A DNA stretch of 62,449 nt from Psychrobacter pacificensis (lineage in GTDB: Bacteria; Pseudomonadota; Gammaproteobacteria; Pseudomonadales; Moraxellaceae), in contig NZ_FNAL01000018.1 in the NCBI RefSeq assembly GCF_900101915.1, positions 1 to 62,449 of the forward strand, given 5' to 3'. Under the pieces are notes generated by a model. The model did no database searches. It saw nothing but the letters and a program-made list of their open reading frames with translations, and was not told the DNA's origin. Each line of letters starts with the position of its first letter. Position 1 is the first letter of the stretch. This document shows positions 18,474 to 28,161 of this stretch, piece after piece. The position numbers were made by a program, and so were the translations under genes.

Positions 18474-18932
18474 ATGAAAATTATATTAGTACGTCATGGT
18501 CAAGCCGAAGATGAGACGCGTCCGGATAGTGCGCGTCAGCTGACTGACTTTGGTCAACAGCAAGCGGCACAGACGGCAGAGTATGTGACCACACACTATC
18601 ATCCAGATTGTTTTATCGTCAGTCCTTATGATAGGGCGCAGCAGACGCTGGCTGCATTCCAGTCACGAATGCCCAACGTACTTTCAACAGTACAAGATAA
18701 TATCACGCCCTCTGATGATGCCCGTGAGGCTTTAATTGATATTGCGAATATTGATGCAGAATGTCTGGTCGTTGTTTGTCATATGTCAATCGTTGCTTAT
18801 ATCGCAGGCTTGTTGACTGGTGATTATCCTGAGTCATTCTCTTTGGCAGAAGCCAGAGTGTTTGAAATGGAGTTTGTTATGACTGGGATGGCCACTGAAG
18901 TGGATCGTTTTGTACCTGACCAACCATACTAG
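18474..18932 (+). CDS. sixA: Phosphohistidine phosphatase SixA
   Basis: A small histidine-acid-phosphatase that removes phosphate from phosphohistidine, in E. coli acting on the phosphotransferase protein NPr. The catalytic VRHGQAED begins at residue 6, with the phospho-accepting His8. SPYDRAQQTL supplies the second Arg and VVCHMSIVAY the late His. The 152-residue length is typical. AAGGAAGG precedes the start. It lies 60 bp after gpsA and before gspL, all in one direction. Confidence 0.92.
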   Translation: MKIILVRHGQAEDETRPDSARQLTDFGQQQAAQTAEYVTTHYHPDCFIVSPYDRAQQTLAAFQSRMPNVLSTVQDNITPSDDAREALIDIANIDAECLVVVCHMSIVAYIAGLLTGDYPESFSLAEARVFEMEFVMTGMATEVDRFVPDQPY

Positions 18933-19092
18933 GCTGACTTAGCCATTTCTTAGATAGGGTGAATTCAGAGTGAGGCAATCATGCCAATTAAGCGACTGGC
19001 TCAGCAGATAAAATGACTCAATCCTTTCTAAATAGTAGCACTGCTTCATCACAGTACTTTTATAACCGCAGCAATAATCGAGGACACGTTTA

Positions 19093-20388
19093 GTGTTACA
19101 TGTTTGGTTACGAGCGCAGCATAGTCCGCTAGCTGTCTGGCGCGAAGATGTACATCAATGGCAGACGGTTGATGGTTGGCAACAGTTACAAACTATCTAT
19201 GGTCATCATAAATCGAATGGCCAAAAGGCAATTTGTTTATATTTCCCCTCAAGTCATGTATTGCAAGTAGAAACAGCGCTTAATAATGCTCAGCTCAAGC
19301 AGCTGGGTAATAGTGGTAAGCAGTATTTGTTTGAAGAAACCTCCCTAACGCCAGTTGAGCAATTGGTTATTCGTCAGTTGAGCCATACTGATACGACGCA
19401 GCTGTACGCATTGGCACAAAGCGATATTGAGGCATGGCAGCAAAGTGCTCAACTCGTGGGTATGAATATAGTGGCACTACTGCCAGATTTCCTATTACTG
19501 CTGCCGCCAGAAGAAGGTGCAGGTCAGCAAGTGACATTATATCAAGACGAGCAGACTCTGCTATTGCGCCAATCATTGCGCCAAGGTATGGCTGTCAGCT
19601 ATTTGCCGTTGATCTTTGAGCGCTTTCCGCATTTAAGCGAAGTGATGTTGCTGACTTCTATTGAAGCCAATAGCCTTGCTACCAGTGATTCAGCCACTAA
19701 TGAAATGGATAGTATGGGTATCAATGATATCCCAGCAACATCAGCGACTACCAGTTCTATGGCGCAAACTAAAGCGCTGATCGCTGATCACCAGCTGTTA
19801 TTAACGAGCTTGCCCACGACACCAGCGCCCATTGACAACCCAGAACGTCATGCGCTGAACTTCTTTATCAAATCAACCGACTCACAGTTATCACCGTATT
19901 TACGGGTAGCAATGATGGTTGCGTTATCGGCCTTAGTGCTACAGATGGCAACCGATGGGGTGCAGTGGTACCAGTATAATGAGGCAACAGCTGCCACCAA
20001 GACTGAAATAGCAGCGCAATATCAATCTTGGTTCACTGATGAGCCCCTCAGCACTCGAACCAAGCTCCAAGTACAATTACAGCCAAAACTGCTTAGCGAC
20101 AGCCAGGCACCTGCATCACACATGGCAGCGCTGTCAAAGATATCACCCTTAATCAAACAATCTTCACTGCGTGCGCAGACGCTAGTGATGCAGCCATCTG
20201 CACTCAGTTTTACGCTCATTGCACCTGATCGTGGCAGTTTGGATCAATTCACGAGCACGCTAATAGCGCAAGGTTTGAATGCCAAGCTTGCGCAAGTGAG
20301 TAGTAATGATCAAGGTCAATTTAGTGCTCAGGTCACTGTGGATGTGGTGGAAAACAGCGATACGGCGAACACTCCGGCAGCATCATAA
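19093..20388 (+). CDS. gspL: Type II secretion system protein GspL
   Basis: Inner-membrane platform protein linking the GspE ATPase to the pseudopilus. The N-terminal ~260 residues form the cytoplasmic actin-like domain (VWLRAQHSPLAVW, ICLYFPSSHVLQVE, YLFEETSLTPVEQL). One membrane helix (~275-295, VAMMVALSALVLQMATDG) and a periplasmic ferredoxin-like domain follow. The start is a GTG at 19093 with GAGGA upstream. gspM follows after 33 bp. No other gsp gene is in the window. Confidence 0.88.
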   Translation: MLHVWLRAQHSPLAVWREDVHQWQTVDGWQQLQTIYGHHKSNGQKAICLYFPSSHVLQVETALNNAQLKQLGNSGKQYLFEETSLTPVEQLVIRQLSHTDTTQLYALAQSDIEAWQQSAQLVGMNIVALLPDFLLLLPPEEGAGQQVTLYQDEQTLLLRQSLRQGMAVSYLPLIFERFPHLSEVMLLTSIEANSLATSDSATNEMDSMGINDIPATSATTSSMAQTKALIADHQLLLTSLPTTPAPIDNPERHALNFFIKSTDSQLSPYLRVAMMVALSALVLQMATDGVQWYQYNEATAATKTEIAAQYQSWFTDEPLSTRTKLQVQLQPKLLSDSQAPASHMAALSKISPLIKQSSLRAQTLVMQPSALSFTLIAPDRGSLDQFTSTLIAQGLNAKLAQVSSNDQGQFSAQVTVDVVENSDTANTPAAS

Positions 20389-20421
20389 TTCATCAGTGTA
20401 TTGGTAAGAAAAGGTCAAAAC

Positions 20422-20991
20422 ATGAAACAATTACAGCGCCGTACCAAACGCAGTGCAGCTGTCTCTGCAACCAATACTAAGGCGCACGCATTCTCTGAGC
20501 GTATGAGCAGTTACCAAAATATGCTATCAACGCGCTGGCAAGCATTACCACCACGCGATCAGCTAGCGTTAGCTATATTATCCGTATTTTTGTTGGTGTT
20601 TATCGGCGGTTATGGTGGTTATAGCATTCATCAAGCGGCAAAAGAGAGCGAAAATGATTATCAGGAACAAGTGGCTGATTATTTTTGGTTGCGGGCGCAA
20701 GCAGGTAATATCGATAGTAATGCATTAAGTGCTGGCAATAACGCTAATGGAGAGGCTGACATGCCGCCTGCCAATCGAATTAGTGCGCTGCTAAATACCA
20801 CAGGAATTACAGATGCTCAGGTCGTTGCGGCTGGTGATTCGGTGCAGTTAAGCTTTATCCACCCCAGTCAAGCTGTCGTAAGTACCGCTCTTGGCAAGTT
20901 AGAGCAGCAAGGTTGGCAGTTCACGCAGTTATCCATGCAGCAAGACCTAACGAATAAATCTATCCAAGTGCAAGCCACTGTCACTTTATAA
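20422..20991 (+). CDS. gspM: Type II secretion system protein GspM
   Basis: Partner of GspL in the inner-membrane platform. The 189-residue protein has a basic N-terminus, a WQALPPRDQLALAIL pre-membrane segment, one membrane helix (~52-72) and a periplasmic domain ending in SMQQDLTNKSIQVQATVTL, all typical of GspM. The ATG at 20422 has AAAAGG upstream and is preferred to the GTG/TTG-type starts before it. Its position directly after gspL strongly supports the call. Confidence 0.86.
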   Translation: MKQLQRRTKRSAAVSATNTKAHAFSERMSSYQNMLSTRWQALPPRDQLALAILSVFLLVFIGGYGGYSIHQAAKESENDYQEQVADYFWLRAQAGNIDSNALSAGNNANGEADMPPANRISALLNTTGITDAQVVAAGDSVQLSFIHPSQAVVSTALGKLEQQGWQFTQLSMQQDLTNKSIQVQATVTL

Positions 20992-21260
20992 CTCGATACT
21001 GTTTAGTGGCAGGTATGGTCTTAATAGTAGAATATGAGTAACAGAACATGATATGTTCCAATCCAATTTATTAGTAACTCGTTTTTCAAATGGCATTTTG
21101 AGTTAGATGTCATTGAAAAGCCTTTTATCTGTCACCATTAAATGTTTATTAGCCACTGCTAACGATAGATATTTAGCGTAAAGCACTTTCTTCATAACGA
21201 TACTGATGAGCATAGTTTTCAGCAGACAAGATTACTGACCAGCAAGGACAACGCAAACCA

Positions 21261-21674
21261 ATGAGTGACAGTATGAGCAACGATAAGCGCCGTTCTTTAA
21301 CCATTTACAATCACATCACTTATTTCTTATATGTGATTAGCTATTTTACCGCTGGTCTGCTGTGGATCGTGCCGATTGTGATGAATTATGCCAAGCGTCA
21401 CGATGCTGATGGTACATGGTTATCCACGCATTTTGATTGGCAAATCAAAACGTTTTGGTACAGTATCGTTTGGTTTATTATTGGTATTGTCATCACAGTT
21501 TTTGCTTTAGGTGGTTTTGGTGTGAGTATGCTAGCTGATAGTGGCAATATTGCTATTGGTTCGACGTTACTGGCTGGCTTTGGTCTGTTGATTGTGACAT
21601 TCACCTTTATCTGGCATTTATATCGAATTATACGTGGTTGGATTGCACTCACTGACGGTCGCCCAGTACCTTGA
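21261..21674 (+). CDS. DUF4870-like small membrane protein
   Basis: A 137-residue protein with three or four predicted membrane helices: FLYVISYFTAGLLWIVPIV, a WYSIVWFIIGIVITVFALGG helix and GSTLLAGFGLLIVTFTFIW. The HFDWQIKTFWYS loop and C-terminal RIIRGWIALTDGRP match the DUF4870/YtxA-type membrane proteins, whose function is unknown. It stands between gspM and pyrD with sizeable gaps on both sides. AAGGACAA lies rather far upstream; Met5 is an alternative start. Confidence 0.8.
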   Translation: MSDSMSNDKRRSLTIYNHITYFLYVISYFTAGLLWIVPIVMNYAKRHDADGTWLSTHFDWQIKTFWYSIVWFIIGIVITVFALGGFGVSMLADSGNIAIGSTLLAGFGLLIVTFTFIWHLYRIIRGWIALTDGRPVP

Positions 21675-21803
21675 TATAATATACTAGTTGTCTTTCGCTG
21701 TTGATTCAGCTGAGCTTAAAAGACAGTGAATTATTATGGCTATTTAATAAATGCTTATATGCGCTGACGGCGGGTTAAATGTGGAAATTTACCGTGTGAA
21801 ACT

Positions 21804-21833
21804 TTGCGCTTGTTTCTGTTAAGCTGATATAAT
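21804..21833 (+). promoter_or_regulatory. Candidate sigma-70 promoter of pyrD
   Basis: TTGCGC (21804-21809) and a perfect TATAAT (21828-21833) are separated by 18 bp and lie about 65 bp before the pyrD start. Nothing else in the 21675-21898 gap is recognisable. Confidence 0.65.
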
Positions 21834-21898
21834 CGCTCCGCCTGATTTCATTCATATTCTTTATCCACTATTTCTTTCGAGCAGGGTTTGCCATCACT

Positions 21899-22933
21899 AT
21901 GTCTTATGCCTTACTTCGTCCTTTTTTGTTTAATATGGATCCCGAACACGCCCATGAGATGACGCTATCTTTATTGGATAAAGCACATAAAGCGCGTGTT
22001 TTAGGTTTGGCGTATGGTCAGTCGATGCAGCCTACTGACTGTATGGGATTACAGTTCTCTAATCCAGTGGGTCTTGCTGCAGGCTTGGACAAAAACGGTG
22101 ACTACATTGACGCGCTAGCTGAGCTGGGTTTTGGTTTTATAGAAGTAGGTACGGTCACGCCAAGACCGCAAGCGGGTAACGATAGGCCAAGACTGTTTAG
22201 AATCAAGCAAGCAGACGCCATCATCAACCGTATGGGTTTTAATAATGAAGGCGTTGATTATCTGATTGACAATGTCAAACGCTGCAAATACAAAGGCAAT
22301 ATCGGTATCAACATTGGTAAAAATGCCGACACGCCGGTAGAGCAAGCCGCAGACGATTATGTGTATTGCTTAGAGCGTGTCTATCCGCATGCCTCATATA
22401 TTACGGTCAATATCTCATCGCCAAACACCAAAAACTTACGTGACTTGCAAAGTGGTGAGGCTCTGACCCAGCTGATGGATACGATTAAAAACCGTCACAG
22501 TCAGCTGGCGACTGAATATGGGTTTTATGTGCCATTGGTGCTCAAGGTTGCGCCTGATCTAGAGCCACTGCAAGTTGACTATATCTCACAGCAATTATTA
22601 GACTTTGAAATTGACGGTTTGATTGCAACCAATACGACACTGAGCCGTGTGGGTGTCGAAGACCTACGTGATGGTGATCAAATGGGCGGCTTGTCAGGTC
22701 GTCCGGTGAGCCACATTAGTACCCAGATTTTACAACAGTTCTCTGATCAGCTAGATGGTAAAGTTGCTTTGATAGGTGTGGGCGGTATCGATAGCGGTGC
22801 CAAAGCCGTCAAAAAAATCGAAGCAGGTGCAGACATGGTACAGCTCTATACAGGACTGATCTACAGAGGTCCTGGCTTAGTACAATCCTGTATTCAAGCA
22901 ATCGGTGGCTATTATGATGCCATGGAAAGCTAG
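21899..22933 (+). CDS. pyrD: Dihydroorotate dehydrogenase (quinone), class 2
   Basis: Oxidises dihydroorotate to orotate in pyrimidine synthesis, passing electrons to quinone at the inner membrane. The N-terminal amphipathic region ([16 protein letters not shown]) is the membrane-binding extension that marks class 2. [33 protein letters not shown], the [11 protein letters not shown] loop with the catalytic Ser, and GVGGIDSG (FMN phosphate) are all intact. The 344-residue length is normal. Confidence 0.96.
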   Translation: MSYALLRPFLFNMDPEHAHEMTLSLLDKAHKARVLGLAYGQSMQPTDCMGLQFSNPVGLAAGLDKNGDYIDALAELGFGFIEVGTVTPRPQAGNDRPRLFRIKQADAIINRMGFNNEGVDYLIDNVKRCKYKGNIGINIGKNADTPVEQAADDYVYCLERVYPHASYITVNISSPNTKNLRDLQSGEALTQLMDTIKNRHSQLATEYGFYVPLVLKVAPDLEPLQVDYISQQLLDFEIDGLIATNTTLSRVGVEDLRDGDQMGGLSGRPVSHISTQILQQFSDQLDGKVALIGVGGIDSGAKAVKKIEAGADMVQLYTGLIYRGPGLVQSCIQAIGGYYDAMES

Positions 22934-22963
22934 TCAAGTGAATAAAATGGTGAGGCGCAAGAT

Positions 22964-23461
22964 ATGAGCGTTCTAGATATTGTGATTGCTATTGTTGTCT
23001 TGATTGGTTTGTGGCGCGGCTTTCAAGTTGGCCTGATCAAAACTGCGGTTGGCTTAGTAGGCTGGTTTATCGCTCTTATCGCTGCGACTCGGCTCGCAGG
23101 ATCGGTGTCGCCTCAATTATCTGGTATCGTGCAAAGCCCAGTGCTACAAATGGCGATGGCCTTTTTGCTGGTGGTGATTGTGATATTGGCAGTTATGCAC
23201 TTGGTGACTTTTGTATTCTCAGGTGTGCTCAAGACACTGCGTCTGGGCGTAGTCGATAAAATGGCGGGCGGGGTGCTTGGTGCTGCCAAAAATGTACTCA
23301 TGGTATTGGTTGTGTTAAGTGTGACTGCGCCACTACTAGTACAAATGCCGCAATGGCAAACCTCAGTCCTTGCCCCTGAGCTGCTACCTTATGCACCTAT
23401 GGGGAAAGCATTGGTATCAGATGTGTTGGGCATGGCTTGGGATCAAGTCAATCAGTCGTAA
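22964..23461 (+). CDS. cvpA: CvpA family membrane protein
   Basis: A 165-residue inner-membrane protein with four predicted helices, opening with VLDIVIAIVVLIGLWRGFQVGL as CvpA proteins do. It is named for colicin V production in E. coli; its biochemical role is not settled. It lies 30 bp after pyrD with GAGG before the start and is followed by purF, the same order as the cvpA-purF pair of enterobacteria. Confidence 0.9.
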   Translation: MSVLDIVIAIVVLIGLWRGFQVGLIKTAVGLVGWFIALIAATRLAGSVSPQLSGIVQSPVLQMAMAFLLVVIVILAVMHLVTFVFSGVLKTLRLGVVDKMAGGVLGAAKNVLMVLVVLSVTAPLLVQMPQWQTSVLAPELLPYAPMGKALVSDVLGMAWDQVNQS

Positions 23462-23667
23462 TTTTCTATTGTTCTAATTCTTTTTATACTTCTAAACGTT
23501 TACATGTGTCACTGATCATCGAAAACAGATGATCAAAAATTATCATGAAGTTTCTTGCAAAATCATCAGGTTAGCGGTGGACGACAGTGCGTGATTTTAG
23601 CCACATACTGTCAGCAGTTTTGCCGTTATTGTCGTACTAATGTATGAGTTAAATAGGATATAGCTAT

Positions 23668-25203
23668 ATGTGTGGAGTCATTGGAGTTGCAGCTCATGAG
23701 CCAGTCAATCAGATACTTTATGACGGTTTAACGATGCTACAGCATCGCGGGCAAGATGCAGCAGGTATTGTTACTTTGCAAGATGGTCGACTTTACCTAC
23801 GTAAAGAAAACGGTATGGTACGTGACGTATTTATGAATCGTCACATGATGAAGCTGGTCGGTAAGTTTGGTATCGGTCACGTTCGTTACCCAACTGCTGG
23901 TACTTCTAGTAGCGCTGAAGCCCAGCCATTTTATGTTAACTCACCTTATGGTATCACGCTTGCGCATAATGGCAACTTGACCAATGCTGAGAGTTTGGCA
24001 AAGTCTTTGTATATCGAAGATCGTCGCCACCTCAATACCGATTCAGATTCTGAAGTGCTGCTGAACGTACTCGCACATGAGATGCAAAATCTAGGTAAGA
24101 CGCATCCAACAGCCGATGACATCTTTGAAGCGGTAAAAGCCGTTTATAGACGCTGTGAAGGGGCTTATGGCGTTGTGGCCTTGATTACTGGTCATGGATT
24201 ACTAGCGTTCCGCGATCCAAACGGTATTCGTCCGCTTATCTTTGGTAAGCGCATGGCAGAAAACGGCGGCACCGAATATATGGTCGCCTCTGAATCAGTC
24301 GCATTGACAGGTTCTGGCTTCACTATCGTTCGTGATGTAAAACCAGGCGAAGCTATTTTTATTGATTTGAACCATAAGCTACATACGTATCAATGCGTAG
24401 CGCCAAAAGAATATACGCCTTGTATCTTTGAATATGTGTACTTTGCCCGTCCAGATTCTATTATGGATAATATCTCAGTTTATAAATCACGCCTACGTAT
24501 GGGTGAAAAATTGGCTGACAAAATCCTTGCAGAGTGGGGCGAAGATCATGACATTGACGTGGTCATCCCGATTCCAGATACTTCACGTACCTCAGCGATG
24601 GAGCTGGCGCTAAAAATGAACGTCAAGTACCGTGAAGGGTTTATGAAAAACCGCTATATCGGTCGTACGTTTATCATGCCAGGTCAACAGCAGCGCAAAA
24701 AGTCCGTTCGTCAAAAGCTAAGCGCGGTGCCGTTAGAGTTTAAAGGCAAAAACGTACTATTGGTTGATGATTCAATCGTTCGTGGTACGACGTGTCATGA
24801 GATCATTCAAATGGCGCGTGATGCAGGTGCTAATAAAGTGTTTTTTGCGAGTGCCGCGCCACCAGTCAAGTTTCCAAACGTATACGGCATTGACATGCCA
24901 GTGCGTACCGAGCTGATTGCCTCAGGCAATAGTGTTGAGGAAGTACGTGAGATCATTGGTGCTGACCGTCTGATCTTCCAAGACCTAGATGATTTGATCG
25001 ATGCCGTCAAAGATACCAAGCACAGCAGAGTCGAAGGGTTTGATTGTGCTGTATTTAATGGCTGCTACATTACTGGCCAGATCAATGAAGCGTATCTTGA
25101 CCATCTGCAAGAGCAGCGTAATGATACGGCCAAGACTGGTAAAAAAGGCGTGCAGATAGTGGCTGATACCCCAGTCGATATGATGGGTGTTGAAGAGCTT
25201 TAA
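23668..25203 (+). CDS. purF: Amidophosphoribosyltransferase
   Basis: Makes phosphoribosylamine from PRPP and glutamine, the first committed step of purine synthesis. The protein begins MCGVIGVA with the glutaminase nucleophile Cys2 exposed after Met removal and has no propeptide, so it is the E. coli type without an iron-sulfur cluster. [21 protein letters not shown] and the PRPP motif [13 protein letters not shown] are present. The 511-residue length is normal. AGGA precedes the start, and a strong terminator follows. Confidence 0.97.
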   Translation: MCGVIGVAAHEPVNQILYDGLTMLQHRGQDAAGIVTLQDGRLYLRKENGMVRDVFMNRHMMKLVGKFGIGHVRYPTAGTSSSAEAQPFYVNSPYGITLAHNGNLTNAESLAKSLYIEDRRHLNTDSDSEVLLNVLAHEMQNLGKTHPTADDIFEAVKAVYRRCEGAYGVVALITGHGLLAFRDPNGIRPLIFGKRMAENGGTEYMVASESVALTGSGFTIVRDVKPGEAIFIDLNHKLHTYQCVAPKEYTPCIFEYVYFARPDSIMDNISVYKSRLRMGEKLADKILAEWGEDHDIDVVIPIPDTSRTSAMELALKMNVKYREGFMKNRYIGRTFIMPGQQQRKKSVRQKLSAVPLEFKGKNVLLVDDSIVRGTTCHEIIQMARDAGANKVFFASAAPPVKFPNVYGIDMPVRTELIASGNSVEEVREIIGADRLIFQDLDDLIDAVKDTKHSRVEGFDCAVFNGCYITGQINEAYLDHLQEQRNDTAKTGKKGVQIVADTPVDMMGVEEL

Positions 25204-25235
25204 GCCAGATAGCAATAAATATATTGCTTGAAAAT

Positions 25236-25269
25236 AAAAAGCTGGATTCTATTAAGAGTCCAGCTTTTT
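25236..25269. terminator. Bidirectional terminator between purF and azlD
   Basis: AAAAAGCTGGATTCT pairs with AGAGTCCAGCTTTTT (one G-U) around a 4-base loop. It is followed by T residues on the plus strand and sits between two convergent genes. Confidence 0.88.
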
Positions 25270-25325
25270 TTTTCCAAAAATACCAGTAAAATCAATACTG
25301 AATGTTGGTATAAGGTTAGCTGCTG

Positions 25326-25685
25326 TTAAGTCAAAAAGTTGGTAAATATCCAGACAAAACCATTGATCGCGGCAATACCAACGACCATGCTAACCAAGAG
25401 CTGGCGGCTAATATGGTAAATAAAGAGTACCAGTACAAGTGCGCAAACCTGTGCCATTAACAGATGTAGCTCAGGATCACTCAAGGCAATATCCACTGGC
25501 AAGTTCTGATATGACAGACTGGTTAAGATAAGTAGCACCATCACTGACAACGGTAAGCTCTCATTCAGTCGATGTAGCCAAGGCGTATCTAAAACTTTTC
25601 TAGGGATTAATGCTGGTAACGCACGAGTGATGAACGTCACTGCCGCCATCGCAAGCGTCGCAAAAATAAGATAACTACTGGTCAT
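25326..25685 (-). CDS. azlD: AzlD family branched-chain amino acid transport protein
   Basis: Small partner of AzlC in exporting branched-chain amino acids or analogues. The 119-residue protein has about four hydrophobic helices and the AzlD features TFITRALPALIPRKV near the N-terminus and a W-L-x-R-L-N-E-S-L-P segment. The start has a strong AGGAG site and overlaps the end of azlC by 11 bp, which implies translational coupling. Confidence 0.87.
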   Translation of the reverse strand: MTSSYLIFATLAMAAVTFITRALPALIPRKVLDTPWLHRLNESLPLSVMVLLILTSLSYQNLPVDIALSDPELHLLMAQVCALVLVLFIYHISRQLLVSMVVGIAAINGFVWIFTNFLT

Positions 25686-26406
25686 AAGATTCTCCTATTT
25701 CATGACGCTGCATCCAAAATCCACGTACCAAAATCATCAACATACAGATAGTGATAGCCACCAACAATAACCAATCGCTAGTGAATAAAGACGCGACAAT
25801 CAAGCCAATGACAGCGATGCCAATGGGGAAATAACGTTTAATACTTTGAAATTGCTCATAAGCCAAAATTGCAAACAGACAAACCAAGGCAAAATCCAAA
25901 TGTGGAATTAAGTCACTAAGCGTACTTCCAATTATCACGCCGATGGCACTCGCGAGCACCCACCAGCTTTGGTTAAATAAGCTAATAGGGAGTATGAGTG
26001 CTTGTCGTGCCTCGTTTGGCAAACTGGTCATGACTGAAAAGGTCTCGTCAGTCAGGGCAAATAAGCAATACGTTTTTGCCAGTTTATGTTTTGGTAGATA
26101 TTGCAATAGTGGTATACCATAAAACACGTGGCGTAAATTAATGGCGGCGATATTGGTCGCGATATTACCGATCGGCAGACCAGCGCTTAGCATTGGCAAA
26201 CAAGCATATTGAGCCGCTCCAGCATAGAGCACAATGCTGAGCATAACCGTTGCCCATACAGGAATACCAGCAACTTGTGCAAGTACACCAAAGGCAATAC
26301 CAGCAGGCAGATATCCCATGGCAACGGGCAAGCTTTTTTTGAAGCCCTCAGTCCAATCGTGAGTGCGTTCTTTTTGATGACTGAGTTCGTTTGAATGAGT
26401 GGTCAC
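25675..26406 (-). CDS. azlC: AzlC family branched-chain amino acid permease
   Basis: Main membrane subunit of an AzlCD-type exporter. The 243-residue protein carries KSLPVAMGYLPAGIAFG at the N-terminus, YAGAAQYACLPMLSAG and NLRHVFYGIPLL, which are typical of AzlC, and about six to eight membrane helices. Translation starts at GTG (26406) behind AGGA; an ATG two bases upstream is out of frame. It forms a two-gene operon with azlD. Direction and substrate are family knowledge, not shown here. Confidence 0.88.
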   Translation of the reverse strand: MTTHSNELSHQKERTHDWTEGFKKSLPVAMGYLPAGIAFGVLAQVAGIPVWATVMLSIVLYAGAAQYACLPMLSAGLPIGNIATNIAAINLRHVFYGIPLLQYLPKHKLAKTYCLFALTDETFSVMTSLPNEARQALILPISLFNQSWWVLASAIGVIIGSTLSDLIPHLDFALVCLFAILAYEQFQSIKRYFPIGIAVIGLIVASLFTSDWLLLVAITICMLMILVRGFWMQRHEIGESYDQ

Positions 26407-26517
26407 ATGGCATCCTAAATTTTCTTACACTGTTTTTATAAACGGATTGTTTTACACTTAAAAATAAACACTGTATTGCGTCAAAACGGTATGTGATGGC
26501 TGTACAATAAAAAGTGT

Positions 26518-27927
26518 TTAAGCCTCTGGCTGTAGCTTCTCATAACTACCTGATTGATGAGCACGGTACAAAAATCCGCCTAAGATAATTAGCCTCAATA
26601 GCAGTAAGCACCATACACTCAGCCAAATACCGGTCATATCCCATTGCTGATAAAGCAGCCAGCTCAACGGAAAGAAAATAGCAGCTAGTATCAGTGCAGC
26701 ATTACGAATCACATTGCCTGCTGTCAAACCAAAAAATATACCATCTAACCAGTAGGCTCCAACACCCACGAGGGGTAACAATACGGCATATAGGTGGTAC
26801 TTATAGGCGAGGGCAAACACCGATTCAATATTGGTCATAAAATCTAGATAACTTGGCATTGCAAGCCACCAGATAGCGCTCAGCAGGATTGCTAGGCTAT
26901 AACTGACAATGCCCGTGCGTTTTATGATCATCAAAAAACGTGGCCAGTCACGCCGACCAGCAGCTTGCCCACTTAACGTCTCAGCAGAGACAGCAACGCC
27001 ATCAAGTGCAAAAGCTGAGATGCTCAATACCTGTAGTAAAATGGCATTGGCGGCCAATATCACATCGCCACTTTGAGCCGATAGCCGAGTAATCCAAGCA
27101 AAACTGAGCGTTAAGATAAGAGTACGGACAAAAATATCTTTATTTAAAGAAAATAGCCTAAGCATTTTATTTTTTGTAAAATGCTGCTTATCTGCTCTGA
27201 GTAAAGCTGTCCATGATACCTTTAAGTGATGGCGGCTTAGTGATAACGCTAGTAACACACCTAACCAAAACGCAATGGTCGTACCCAATGCCACACCAAC
27301 CAAGCCCATATTCATAATGAACACAAAAAATAAAGTCAGCACGATATTGATCAGAGCAATAAATCCCTGCTGATACAGCATATATCGTGTCTTGCCTTGC
27401 CCTGCAAACCAACCTATAAAGGCAAAGTTCATCAGCTCAGCGATCACTCCCCAAAATCGCACATCCAAATAGATTTTTGCAGCGCGACCACTTTCAGGAT
27501 TGGCTGATAACACTTGTAACCCAACATCGATCAGCCACGGTTTGGCCAGTAGCAAAACTGCGCCGATTAAGAAGGCTAATAACAACGCGCGCTGTAAAAT
27601 AGACAGTAACGGTGACGCTGTTGTCGCAGTGCGCCCATTGTTATCAGTATGATTGGCCAGTTGTCCTAAAGCTTGCGCGGATAAACCAGAGGAGGCGTAT
27701 TGTAAAAAGTTAAAGCTAACGAGCAACAAGGACAACAGCTGTATTGCCAAACCCATGCCAGCCAGTTTGGCCGTCTCATTCATATTACCGACAATCGCTG
27801 TGTCGATCACACTTTGCAATGGCATGGCGAGATTGGCCAATAGGACAGGTAGGGCAATGGCAATGATACGCTTATAGCTGGTATCGATAGGCGGCATGAC
27901 GTTGGATGCTGAGGTATTGGCTGGCAT
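26518..27927 (-). CDS. MATE family efflux transporter (DinF-like)
   Basis: A cation-coupled multidrug or metabolite exporter. The 469-residue protein has about twelve membrane helices in two repeats: the first opens with IALPVLLANLAMPLQSVIDTAIVG, the second lies after residue ~240. The VIDTAIVGN start and the SGLSAQALGQ loop are closest to the DinF branch rather than NorM. The ATG at 27927 fits the usual short cytoplasmic N-terminus; 44 codons of open frame before it are not typical. It stands alone between azlC and the secF terminator. Confidence 0.88.
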   Translation of the reverse strand: MPANTSASNVMPPIDTSYKRIIAIALPVLLANLAMPLQSVIDTAIVGNMNETAKLAGMGLAIQLLSLLLVSFNFLQYASSGLSAQALGQLANHTDNNGRTATTASPLLSILQRALLLAFLIGAVLLLAKPWLIDVGLQVLSANPESGRAAKIYLDVRFWGVIAELMNFAFIGWFAGQGKTRYMLYQQGFIALINIVLTLFFVFIMNMGLVGVALGTTIAFWLGVLLALSLSRHHLKVSWTALLRADKQHFTKNKMLRLFSLNKDIFVRTLILTLSFAWITRLSAQSGDVILAANAILLQVLSISAFALDGVAVSAETLSGQAAGRRDWPRFLMIIKRTGIVSYSLAILLSAIWWLAMPSYLDFMTNIESVFALAYKYHLYAVLLPLVGVGAYWLDGIFFGLTAGNVIRNAALILAAIFFPLSWLLYQQWDMTGIWLSVWCLLLLRLIILGGFLYRAHQSGSYEKLQPEA

Positions 27928-28031
27928 TGGTGGCTCGTTTATACTGAGGCGATAAAGAGGGCAATATATTATTTGGTTTTGGCAAAGCAGCAGTGCAACG
28001 CATTTGATAAGTGAGGCAAAATTGCTATAAA

Positions 28032-28077
28032 GACAAAAGCACCTAGACTCATTATTCATAAGTCAGGTGCTCTTGTC
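28032..28077 (-). terminator. Terminator of the secDF operon
   Basis: An imperfect 17-bp stem (GACAAAAGCACCTAGACT with AGTCAGGTGCTCTTGTC) with a ~11-base loop lies 85 bp after the secF stop. On the minus strand it ends in AGGTGCTTTTGTC. The T-run is short, so strength is uncertain. Confidence 0.65.
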
Positions 28078-28161
28078 GAAACATTATTACTATTTCATCA
28101 GCGATAATACAAAGGCTAACCGTACGCTACATAAGTGTACTATGTCCTCTAATATACCTTA

